DNA of 5,094 nt, from positions 1 through 5,094 of the forward strand of contig JAKLEK010000120.1 of NCBI GenBank assembly GCA_022703115.1, in the 5' to 3' direction. Under the pieces are notes generated by a model. That model saw only the letters and a program-made list of their open reading frames with translations. It was not told the DNA's origin and did not search any database. The DNA comes from Elusimicrobiota bacterium (GTDB lineage: Bacteria; Elusimicrobiota; Elusimicrobia; Elusimicrobiales; UBA9959). Made by a program: the position numbers and the translations under genes. Of the stretch, positions 1-5,094 are shown piece by piece. The first letter of the stretch is position 1; each line of letters begins with the position of its first letter.

Positions 1-657
1 AAGGGTTATCCGGCGCGTTACACCGGTCTATATAACGACGCCTCCGACCCGGACTTTTCGGTCGGGGAGTATTACGACACCGACCGCCAGCGCCTGGCCG
101 ACTGGGTGGACGGCACGGACGCTTCCTCCGGGAAAGCCAAAGCCTCCACCGTATTCGATTTCACGACCCGCTACGCCCTGGTCGACGCCGCGGAGTCGGG
201 GCGCTACGGCCGTCTGAACGACGGCGGCCGCCCTTCCGGGTTCATAGGCTGGTGGCCGGCGAAGTCGGTCACGTTCGTGGAAAATCACGATACGTCGCCA
301 AGGGACCCGGCCTTCATTCAGAACGCCCCGGCCGGATACAGAGCGCAGCGCCTCGTCGGTTACGCCTATATTCTTACCCATCCGGGTATACCGTGCGTCT
401 TCTGGCCCCATTTTTTCGATTGGGGGCCGGATTACCGCGCCCGGCTGCAGGCCCTTATCGATATCAGGAAGGCGGCCGGCATCACCTCGGTGAGCCGGGT
501 GTCCATAGCCGCGGCTTCCGACGATCTTTACGCCGCGGTGGTGGAGGGGAAGTTCAGATCGGTGGCGGTGAAGCTGGGCCGGAGCCTGGCCTGGGCTCCC
601 GGTCCGGGCTGGACGCTGGAGGCCAGCGGCGAGAGTTATGCGGTATGGACCCGGTGA
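1..657 (+). CDS. Plant-type GH13 alpha-amylase, C-terminal half (5' end outside window)
   Basis: Endo-hydrolysis of alpha-1,4-glucans (starch, glycogen). The reading frame is open from base 1 and ends at TGA 655-657, giving 218 visible residues. The first residues, KGYPARY, match the segment just after the catalytic nucleophile Asp of plant amylases; that Asp would lie about three residues before the window. SVGEYY holds the presumed general acid Glu23. FVENHDT (residues 92-98) holds the third catalytic residue, Asp97. VFDFTT (51-56), GWWPAK (83-88), YAYILTHPGIPC (121-132) and HFFDWG (137-142) are nearly word-for-word those of barley/rice amylases. The tail (about 160-218, ending ESYAVW) fits the short C-terminal beta-sheet domain of that subfamily (GH13_6). 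A roughly 12-residue insertion between Glu and Asp of barley AMY1 is absent. The gene ends 18 bases from the convergent GT4 gene. Family assignment is secure; localisation is unknown because the N-terminus is missing. Confidence 0.95.
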   Translation, partial: KGYPARYTGLYNDASDPDFSVGEYYDTDRQRLADWVDGTDASSGKAKASTVFDFTTRYALVDAAESGRYGRLNDGGRPSGFIGWWPAKSVTFVENHDTSPRDPAFIQNAPAGYRAQRLVGYAYILTHPGIPCVFWPHFFDWGPDYRARLQALIDIRKAAGITSVSRVSIAAASDDLYAAVVEGKFRSVAVKLGRSLAWAPGPGWTLEASGESYAVWTR

Positions 658-668
658 GGGCGGCGCCC
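658..668. repeat. Short GC palindrome between convergent genes
   Basis: GGGC-GGC-GCCC can form a 4-bp stem with a 3-base loop immediately after the amylase stop codon. It lies in the 18-base gap (658-675) between the convergent amylase and GT4 genes. There is no T-run on either side, so it is not a canonical intrinsic terminator. In DNA this rich in G+C it may be chance. Confidence 0.3.
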
Positions 669-675
669 GGCCCCC

Positions 676-1776
676 TTACCCGACGGCGGACCTTATCAGC
701 TTTTCCCAGTCGTCCAGATATTTCCCATAGCTGAAGCGTTCCACTATCTCGGAGGCCCTGGAGGCCATCCGGACGCGCTTCTCTTCGTCCCCCATGAGTT
801 CGGCCAGCGCGCTTCCCAGTCCGGCGACGTCGCCGGGCCGCACCAGAAGTCCGTCCACCCCGTGCCGTATCATCGAGCCGGGGCCGGAGGGGCAATCGAA
901 GCTTACCGCCGGCAGGCCGCAAGCCATCGCCTCGGCCAGCACCATTCCGAACCCCTCGTACCTTGAGGACATAACGAAAAGGTCGGCGTATCTGAGGGCG
1001 TCCGAGGGTTTTTCCGAGACTCCGGGCAGCGCCACGCGTCCGGACAGGCCGGAGCCGCGGATAAGACTTTCAAGATTTTTCCTCTCGGGCCCCTCGCCGA
1101 TTATCGTCAGCTGCCATCGGGGGAACCTGCCGGCCACCGACGCGAAAGCCGTTATCAGCATGTCGAAACCTTTCTGTTCGTGAAGGCGTCCGAGCGCGAC
1201 CAGGTTGCGGTCCTGGCCGAAAAACGCCGGCCGTGAGATATTTTCCGAATAGACCGGCGGGACGACCGGGTTCGGGATATGCACCGCGGGCCACCCGGGC
1301 CGCAGCGACGCCGCCCACCGCGCGGTGTCTTCGGTGAGCATCACGACAGCGGCCGATAATGGGTACAGGGCCCTTCGCAGCAGGCTCCAGTGCGGACCGA
1401 TCCGCCAGTGGAGAGGATTGACCTGCTCGCAGACTATGACCGGAGGCCTGCCTGAGGGAAAGGCCGCCAGGGTAAGCACGTTGGCGGTATCGATGAAACT
1501 TATTATGAGGTCCGGGGCTTGGGCGGATACGCAGGCTTTCAGCGCCCTGAAACGGCGCGTCTGGCAGCGCAGGTCGAACCATCTGCATATTCCGGGCTCG
1601 ACCGGCAGTTTGACGCGGTTGATGCCGGGCTTGAGCCGGTAGAAGTCCGGCATTGCCGGGTCGAAGGTGGTGAGAGTGATCTCGTGGCCCCTGGAGGAGA
1701 GTCCTTCGAGCAGGAGCAGCGCCGCGCGCTGCGCCCCGCCGAGGTTGAGCGCGTCTATAAGGCAGGTTATCTTCAT
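676..1776 (-). CDS. GT4-family glycosyltransferase (GT-B fold)
   Basis: Retaining, nucleotide-sugar-dependent glycosyltransferase of 366 aa, the usual length for GT4; expected to act at the cytoplasmic face of the membrane on a lipid-linked glycan. The N-terminal Rossmann half opens MKITCLIDALNLGGAQRAA, with the glycine-rich acceptor-side loop (residues 12-15). The C-terminal Glycos_transf_1 half shows GRLHEQKGFD (196-205), IIGEGPE (225-231), and RYEGFGMVLAE (272-282) with the EX7E pair Glu274/Glu282, followed by FDCPSGP (293-299) and HGVDGLLV (305-312). FDCxxGP is common in the AmsD/PglH/PglJ-like branch, but donor and acceptor sugars cannot be named. The start is ATG 1776-1774, overlapping the methyltransferase stop as ATGA, so it is probably translated by coupling; no Shine-Dalgarno is visible. 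The frame is also open farther upstream, but MKI is the natural start of the fold. No membrane helix is evident. Confidence 0.95.
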   Translation of the reverse strand: MKITCLIDALNLGGAQRAALLLLEGLSSRGHEITLTTFDPAMPDFYRLKPGINRVKLPVEPGICRWFDLRCQTRRFRALKACVSAQAPDLIISFIDTANVLTLAAFPSGRPPVIVCEQVNPLHWRIGPHWSLLRRALYPLSAAVVMLTEDTARWAASLRPGWPAVHIPNPVVPPVYSENISRPAFFGQDRNLVALGRLHEQKGFDMLITAFASVAGRFPRWQLTIIGEGPERKNLESLIRGSGLSGRVALPGVSEKPSDALRYADLFVMSSRYEGFGMVLAEAMACGLPAVSFDCPSGPGSMIRHGVDGLLVRPGDVAGLGSALAELMGDEEKRVRMASRASEIVERFSYGKYLDDWEKLIRSAVG

Positions 1777-2489
1777 TTGGCCATGGTGACGCGCGCGAGC
1801 TTGCAGTTGAGGGGAGGGTCCGAATGGTGGAAAAAGTCGCCAGGTTCTATTATCTCCACCTTCCAGCGGCTCCGGTCGATGCCGTCCACAAGCGGGCCGA
1901 CCCCCCAGTTCGGATAATCGTCGATCAGGACCACGGTCCCCGGGCCGCATAACGCGGCGGAATTCTCCCAGTCGGAGCGGACGGTCTCGTAAGAGTGTCC
2001 GCCGTCTATATAGATGAGGTCGGCGCGGCCGATCTCCGGGGCGGCGTCCCGGAGGGTCCGGGTGGTATCCCCTTTGAAGAGCCTGACCCCGGGCGTTCTG
2101 CCCCGGAACTTTATGCCTTTGAGACGGGACTCCACCAGTTCCATGGGGGCCGGCCAGATCGCCGTTTCCTGGGCGAACTTCTCCGGACCCATTTCCTCGA
2201 AAAGGTCGAAACCGTAATAATCGGCCTGCCGGTACCACAGCGCGAGGCGCAGCATGCGTTCCGCGTTGTCCCCTTTGCAGGTGCCTATCTCCACTATCTT
2301 CCCGGGTCTCAGCCGCCTGATCTCGGCCGCTATATGGTCGTAGCGCGAGCCGTCGCGGTACAGCACCGGAAGCCGTTCGAACACGAACTTGCGCGCGCGG
2401 CGGTAGGAAGGCCGCAGAAGGCCTTTCACGATGCTCTTTACCGGGTTTTCGGGTATCGATCGTTCCATAAGGGGCGGCAAGACCGTCAT
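1773..2489 (-). CDS. Class I SAM-dependent methyltransferase (Methyltransf_24-like)
   Basis: A 238-aa protein with a Rossmann methyltransferase core. Motif I is KIVEIGTCKGDN (64-75), the SAM-binding loop. Asp95 in YYGFDLFEE is the likely ribose-binding acidic residue, GD at 140-141 lies in the adenine region, and DLIYIDGGHSYE (157-168) followed by VVLIDDY (186-192) is typical of the Methyltransf_24 group, whose members often sit in glycan and natural-product clusters. The DGGH/IDD acidic residues resemble metal-dependent O-methyltransferases. The likely job, inferred from the neighbours, is O-methylation of a sugar or glycan end, but the substrate is not determinable. The first ATG (2489) is used; Met8 (2468) is an alternative. 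Neither has a Shine-Dalgarno. It lies 73 bases after the flippase stop with its own TATAAT box, and overlaps the downstream GT4 start by 4 bases. Confidence 0.9.
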   Translation of the reverse strand: MTVLPPLMERSIPENPVKSIVKGLLRPSYRRARKFVFERLPVLYRDGSRYDHIAAEIRRLRPGKIVEIGTCKGDNAERMLRLALWYRQADYYGFDLFEEMGPEKFAQETAIWPAPMELVESRLKGIKFRGRTPGVRLFKGDTTRTLRDAAPEIGRADLIYIDGGHSYETVRSDWENSAALCGPGTVVLIDDYPNWGVGPLVDGIDRSRWKVEIIEPGDFFHHSDPPLNCKLARVTMAK

Positions 2490-2508
2490 GACGTAGCGTG
2501 CCGGAGGT

Positions 2509-2514
2509 ATTATA
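2509..2514 (-). promoter_or_regulatory. Candidate -10 box (TATAAT) for methyltransferase-GT4 pair
   Basis: Read on the minus strand, a perfect TATAAT sits in an A/T-rich island (about 2508-2522) inside otherwise very GC-rich DNA, 19 bases before the methyltransferase ATG. Transcription would begin about 12 bases before the start codon, giving a very short leader without a Shine-Dalgarno. No convincing -35 hexamer is seen 16-18 bases upstream. This would let the last two genes be transcribed apart from the flippase. Confidence 0.5.
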
Positions 2515-2540
2515 TAAATTATGCCGATGGAAGCCCGGTC

Positions 2541-2559
2541 CGCGCCGCGGCCCGGCGCG
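2541..2559. repeat. GC-rich inverted repeat downstream of flippase
   Basis: CGCGCC and GGCGCG form a perfect 6-bp stem around a 7-base loop, starting just past the flippase stop codon on the minus strand. It could slow or partly end transcription between the flippase and the methyltransferase promoter. No U-run follows in the transcript, so a standard intrinsic terminator is not supported, and chance in GC-rich sequence is possible. Confidence 0.35.
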
Positions 2560-2562
2560 CGT

Positions 2563-3882
2563 TCACGCCGGTCCCCGGTCAGGCGTCAGTCCGGCGCTGG
2601 CGCCTCGCAGGTGAGGTTCTTTGGTCCTCCAAAGCCAGAGCAGGGCCGCGCCGTAGGTCAGTATCATGGAGACCGCGGCCCCCGCCAGCCTGAAACGCGG
2701 TATCAGAAGGATGCAGGCGATGAAATTAAGCGAGCCGGTGCCGAGCATTATCATCAGGGCCAGTCTGGAGGCCCGGAGCCCGTCTGAAAATATGATCTGG
2801 GCCAGCGAGGTGTATACCAGCATGAGGGTGCCGCATACCGCGAAAAGCGCCATCAGGGTGAAGTCCATGACGTACTGGTGCCTGCCCATCAGAGTGAGGA
2901 CCGCCGTTTCGGAAAGGAAGAACAGCAGCACCCCGGCCGGGGCCAGATACCGCCAGACCCTGACGCCGAGGTCCCATATGAAGCGCTTGTCCTCCGCGTT
3001 CGCCGCTTTGGGGAACAATACGGCGCTGACCGAATAACCGAGGTAGCCGGATATCCCGATCGTGGAGATGTTGTAGGCGGCGTATATGCCGACCTCCCTG
3101 GCCGTAAGGAAAGAGTTGAGGACGAGGCTCTGCACGTTCATCGTCAGGAACGCTCCCAGGGCCGAGCCGAAGTAGTACATCCCGTGCTCGGTCATTTCCA
3201 GGAAGAGGGCCCGGCCCGGAAGGGCGATCCGGACCTTTCCGGCGAGCCTGATCAGCCAGAAAACGGTCACTCCGCCGAACGCCGCGGTGTAGGCGAAGGC
3301 CATGGCCTTGTAGCTGGCGCCGGCGTACCTTAAAAGCAGGAAGAAGCAGGCCGCGAGCAGTACGCTGAATATTATCTCGCCCGCGCCCCTTTCCGAAAAG
3401 TTCCCCAAGCACTGCTGGGCGCTGGACACGAGCACGAAAGCGCCGGAGGCCGCGGCGTAGGCGAGGGCCAGCAGCAGCATGTCCGGAGTTATACCCAGGA
3501 GCGGAGCGATATGGTCCCTGAAGAGCGGGACTACCGCGGCCATTGCGACCGCCGCCGTCAGGAACACCGCGCCGGCCGCGCCGAAGACCTGGTCCCTGAT
3601 CTTCTTGTCCGCGCCGTACCTCATTATGGAGAAGTTCCAGCCGGCCACCAGGAAAGGAGTGAGCAGCGAGCCGGCCGCGACCAGAACGCTTATGCGGCCG
3701 TATTCCAGGGGGCCCAGCATCCTGGCGGCCGCTATGTTCACCAGGCTGGAGATGGCCTTGGCCAGGGCGAAGCTCGCGCCTATCCAGCTCAGGTCCTTGA
3801 TGAATTTCCTCGTTCCCTCGCCAGGGTGAGCTCCCATCAGGCGGCGGTAAAGGCGGTGCGCCGGGTTGGTGTCGTTGTCCAT
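2563..3882 (-). CDS. Polysaccharide flippase (Wzx/MATE-like membrane protein)
   Basis: Integral inner-membrane protein of 439 aa with about 12 hydrophobic segments (roughly residues 33-53, 64-84, 101-121, 134-154, 168-185, 194-212, 236-256, 265-290, 313-332, 341-366, 374-395, 398-418). Length and layout fit the polysaccharide-biosynthesis transporters that flip undecaprenyl-linked glycans to the periplasm. The first helices carry the family hallmark of a Lys-rich entry and a mid-helix repeat region: KFIKDLSWIGASFALAKAIS (26-45), then ARMLGPLEYG (53-62), matching the conserved LGPxxYG motif. The ATG at 3882 is chosen. A TTG at 3903 would extend the frame by 7 residues, but that extension contains the TATAAT promoter box. 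It is the first gene of the leftward cassette with the methyltransferase and GT4. The precise cargo is unknown; teichuronic/O-antigen/exopolysaccharide exporters all look alike at this level. Confidence 0.93.
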   Translation of the reverse strand: MDNDTNPAHRLYRRLMGAHPGEGTRKFIKDLSWIGASFALAKAISSLVNIAAARMLGPLEYGRISVLVAAGSLLTPFLVAGWNFSIMRYGADKKIRDQVFGAAGAVFLTAAVAMAAVVPLFRDHIAPLLGITPDMLLLALAYAAASGAFVLVSSAQQCLGNFSERGAGEIIFSVLLAACFFLLLRYAGASYKAMAFAYTAAFGGVTVFWLIRLAGKVRIALPGRALFLEMTEHGMYYFGSALGAFLTMNVQSLVLNSFLTAREVGIYAAYNISTIGISGYLGYSVSAVLFPKAANAEDKRFIWDLGVRVWRYLAPAGVLLFFLSETAVLTLMGRHQYVMDFTLMALFAVCGTLMLVYTSLAQIIFSDGLRASRLALMIMLGTGSLNFIACILLIPRFRLAGAAVSMILTYGAALLWLWRTKEPHLRGASAGLTPDRGPA

Positions 3883-3891
3883 CGCTTTTAA

Positions 3892-3897
3892 ATTATA
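3892..3897 (-). promoter_or_regulatory. Candidate -10 box (TATAAT) for flippase, near-leaderless
   Basis: On the minus strand TATAAT is followed by only nine bases (TTTAAAAGC plus G in TTTAAAAGCG, counting to the ATG) before the start codon at 3882. A start site 6-7 bases after the box would fall within a few bases of the ATG, so the mRNA would be leaderless or nearly so. The only -35-like hexamer is a weak CTGAAG about 16 bases upstream. No ribosome-binding site exists between box and start. Confidence 0.55.
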
Positions 3898-3957
3898 CAA
3901 CAATGGCGCCGGTCTTCAGTCCGACGAAGAGGGTCTCCGGGGGCTTTTGCCAGATTG

Positions 3958-3966
3958 TGGTATAAT
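3958..3966 (+). promoter_or_regulatory. Candidate extended -10 (TGG-TATAAT) for the FGE-like/GT-C unit
   Basis: A perfect TATAAT at 3961-3966 is preceded by TGG, giving the TGn of an extended -10 promoter, which can work without a good -35; none is seen at 16-18 bases. Transcription would start near 3973, downstream of the ATG at 3969 and upstream of the ATG at 3990. It is divergent from the flippase box about 64 bases away, so the two transcription units share a compact control region. Confidence 0.55.
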
Positions 3967-3989
3967 AAATGCCGGAAACCGCCTATCAT

Positions 3990-4835
3990 ATGGATATCGA
4001 AAGGATCAAAGCGCTGGCGTCCGCCTGGTTCCTGCCCGCCGCGGCCGCCGCGGCCGCCGTCGCCGCGGTCGCCTCGGCGGTCCATGTGCTCAATTGCGGG
4101 CAAGAGTTCCGTCCCGGTCCGGCCGCGGTCCGGTACGGGTCCGCCGCAGTGGAGAGGGTCCTCATCCCCGGCGGGACGTTCTTCATGGGCTCCGCGGAAG
4201 GAGAGGGGCAATCGGAGGAAAGGCCGCGTCATGAGGTGACCCTTTCCGCCTACTATATGGACCGGCGCGAAGTTTCCGTAGGGCGGTACAGGGCCTTCGC
4301 CGAAAGTTCCGGCCGCGCCGTGCCGCGGCAGATGCCGTGGAGCACCGACTCCCATCCGGTCGTAAACGTGGACTGGTACGACGCTGAGGCCTACTGCGCC
4401 TGGGCCGGCGGCCGCCTGCCTACGGAAGCGGAATGGGAGCGCGCCGCCCGCGGAGGGGCCGCCGCGGATTTCGATCTTGAAAAGGACAGGAAGAAGCTGG
4501 ATGCATATTCCTGGGACAGCCTTAATTCCGGCGACATGCCCCGGCCCTCGGGGTTGAAGGCCCCGAACGCTTTCGGCCTGTACGACATGAGAGGCAACGT
4601 GTGGGAATGGGTCAGCGACCGGATGGACCCGGATTATTACCGCAAAAGTCCGGCCCGGGACCCGCGGGGCCCTGACTCGGGCGGATACCGCGTTATGCGC
4701 GGGGGCTCTGTGCGGTACGACGGATCCTACCTGCGCATGGCGTACCGCGGCTCCAATTACCCCTGCTTCAGGGCCTGGGATACGGGCTTTCGCTGTGCGG
4801 CCGGGGCCGGCGTTGCCGGTGGGTATGAAAAATGA
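3990..4835 (+). CDS. Membrane-anchored SUMF1/FGE-sulfatase-fold protein lacking the FGE catalytic cysteines
   Basis: 281 aa from the ATG at 3990 (288 if the ATG at 3969 is used; numbering here is from 3969). N-terminus: basic residues Arg12/Lys14, then an Ala/Val-rich hydrophobic stretch (about 18-42), an export signal or single membrane anchor placing the domain outside the cytoplasm. The FGE-sulfatase domain runs from IPGGTFFMGS (66-75) through ERPRHEVTLS (84-93), VVNVDWYDAEAYCAWAGGRL (131-150), PTEAEWERAARGG (151-163), NAFGLYDMRGNVWEWVSD (200-217), RVMRGGS (241-247) to DTGFRCA (271-277). In true formylglycine-generating enzymes two cysteines follow GGS; here those places appear to be Tyr250 and Leu255, so oxidase activity is unlikely. 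Relatives with this fold bind or modify other partners (PvdO, GldK, EgtB), but no DinB domain is present. Function unknown. It overlaps the GT-C gene by ATGA, implying coupled expression. Confidence 0.92.
   Translation: MDIERIKALASAWFLPAAAAAAAVAAVASAVHVLNCGQEFRPGPAAVRYGSAAVERVLIPGGTFFMGSAEGEGQSEERPRHEVTLSAYYMDRREVSVGRYRAFAESSGRAVPRQMPWSTDSHPVVNVDWYDAEAYCAWAGGRLPTEAEWERAARGGAAADFDLEKDRKKLDAYSWDSLNSGDMPRPSGLKAPNAFGLYDMRGNVWEWVSDRMDPDYYRKSPARDPRGPDSGGYRVMRGGSVRYDGSYLRMAYRGSNYPCFRAWDTGFRCAAGAGVAGGYEK
4038..4070 (+). repeat. GCC/GCG-rich tandem repeat coding the Ala tract
   Basis: The nine-base unit GCCGCGGCC occurs twice in tandem (4038-4046, 4047-4055) and continues as two degenerate copies with GTC replacing one codon. 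It encodes the Ala/Val run of the signal or anchor segment of the FGE-like protein (residues 24-34 counted from 3969). Unit length is a multiple of three, so copy-number change would lengthen or shorten the hydrophobic segment without a frameshift. Confidence 0.6.
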
Positions 4836-5094
4836 GAAAATTTCCGGAAACGCCCATGGAAGAGAATACCCCGGACTCCGACGGCCTTTCCTCCCGGACC
4901 CTGGCCGGCCTATTCCTGCTCGCCCTGTGCGTAAGGCTCGTGCACGGCGTGTTCTGCGTGGGTCTGCAGACCATACCCCCGGGGGACGCTTCCGAGTATC
5001 TGGCGTACGCGGATAATCTGGCCGCCGGGCTGGGGTATACGGCCTGGGGCAGCCAGGCGTTCAGGCCGCCGGGCTATCCGTTCTTCGCGGCGGG
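4832..5094 (+). CDS. GT-C membrane glycosyltransferase (ArnT/PMT-like, GT39/GT83), N-terminal part (3' end outside window)
   Basis: 87 complete codons are visible and the frame is open to the window end. After a polar, acidic cytoplasmic N-terminus (residues 1-22) comes the first membrane helix (about 23-45, LAGLFLLALCVRLVHGVFCV). The first periplasmic loop follows, with Asp52 in PPGDASEYLAYADNLAAG, then GYTAWG and FRPPGYPFFAA (77-87). An Asp at the head of this loop, a following Tyr/Ala-rich amphipathic stretch and R-P-P-G-Y-P leading into the second helix are hallmarks of the ArnT/dolichyl-phosphate-mannose transferase superfamily. Asp52 is the probable catalytic or metal-linked acid. Such enzymes move a sugar from a polyprenyl-phosphate donor to lipid, glycan or protein on the outer face of the membrane. 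Donor and acceptor cannot be told. The start ATG overlaps the TGA of the FGE-like gene; Met9 (4856) is a possible alternative. Only a weak GGTGGG lies upstream. Confidence 0.85.
   Translation, partial: MRKFPETPMEENTPDSDGLSSRTLAGLFLLALCVRLVHGVFCVGLQTIPPGDASEYLAYADNLAAGLGYTAWGSQAFRPPGYPFFAA

Noticed and set aside
1777..2238. Extension of the GT4 reading frame upstream of the ATG at 1776, giving a 520-residue protein.
   Set aside because: The extension is Arg/Gly/Pro-rich antisense-frame junk lying wholly inside the methyltransferase gene. The GT4 fold begins cleanly at MKITCLIDA with an ATGA overlap.
2541..2559. Rho-independent terminator of the flippase.
   Set aside because: The stem is plausible, but no T-run follows on the minus strand.
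3883..3903. TTG start at 3903 for the flippase.
   Set aside because: The added seven codons consist of the TATAAT promoter box and its flank, and the ATG at 3882 is a better start.
4095..4100. Cys43 of the FGE-like protein as a lipoprotein attachment site.
   Set aside because: The preceding residues are Val-Leu-Asn. Asn next to the Cys and no small residue before it do not fit a lipobox.
3888..4355. A 155-residue minus-strand open frame, plus similar long open frames at 2726-3412 (-), 1995-2693 (+) and 554-922 (-).
   Set aside because: They overlap well-supported genes, are rich in Arg/Gly/Pro and show no domain. Long spurious frames are expected in GC-rich DNA.
3990..4835. Naming the protein an active formylglycine-generating enzyme.
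   Set aside because: The expected cysteine pair after GGS is absent and no sulfatase with a CxPxR motif is in the window.
4795..5016. A 73-residue plus-strand open frame across the FGE-like/GT-C junction.
   Set aside because: It has low-complexity Arg/Pro composition, while the frame from 4832 carries clear GT-C motifs over the same bases.
1..5094. tRNA/rRNA genes, CRISPR arrays, insertion sequences, attachment sites, toxin-antitoxin pairs.
   Set aside because: I saw no spaced direct repeats, terminal inverted repeats, transposase motifs or RNA signatures on either strand, and nearly all bases are taken up by the six genes.

Overview
The window is a GC-rich (roughly 60-65% by eye), densely packed bacterial chromosome segment with six protein-coding genes. 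Two of them are cut by the window edges. I see no RNA gene, CRISPR array, insertion sequence or integrase, and no gene-free stretch longer than 90 bases. The phylum cannot be fixed from sequence alone. GC-rich codons coexist with regular use of ATA (Ile) and AGG (Arg). Start codons lack clear Shine-Dalgarno sequences, and perfect TATAAT boxes sit very close to start codons. An uncultured environmental lineage (Elusimicrobiota, Omnitrophota or similar) is possible, but that is only a guess.

Layout: (1) Positions 1-657 (+) hold the C-terminal half of a glycoside hydrolase family 13 alpha-amylase of the plant-like type. (2) Converging on it after an 18-base gap is a minus-strand cassette, read right to left: a Wzx/MATE-like polysaccharide flippase (3882-2563), a class I SAM methyltransferase (2489-1773) and a GT4 glycosyltransferase (1776-676). 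The last two overlap by an ATGA and are surely co-translated. The methyltransferase also has its own TATAAT box in the 73-base gap after the flippase. (3) Diverging from the flippase across an intergenic region under 110 bases, which carries a TATAAT on each strand, a plus-strand pair begins: a membrane-anchored SUMF1/FGE-sulfatase-fold protein (3990-4835) overlapping by ATGA with the start of a GT-C (ArnT/PMT-like) membrane glycosyltransferase (4832 to the window end).

Taken together, the minus cassette looks like part of a cell-surface or exported glycan pathway: a GT4 enzyme extends a lipid-linked glycan, a methyltransferase may modify sugars, and the flippase moves it across the inner membrane. 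The GT-C enzyme next door would use a lipid-phosphate sugar on the periplasmic face. Shared function between the two divergent units is inference from adjacency. The amylase is probably a separate starch/glycogen-degrading function.

I found no clear evidence of a wholly new system. The points most worth a second look are the near-leaderless promoter architecture, the FGE-fold protein that lacks the catalytic cysteines and is translationally coupled to a GT-C transferase, and the strikingly plant-like amylase.
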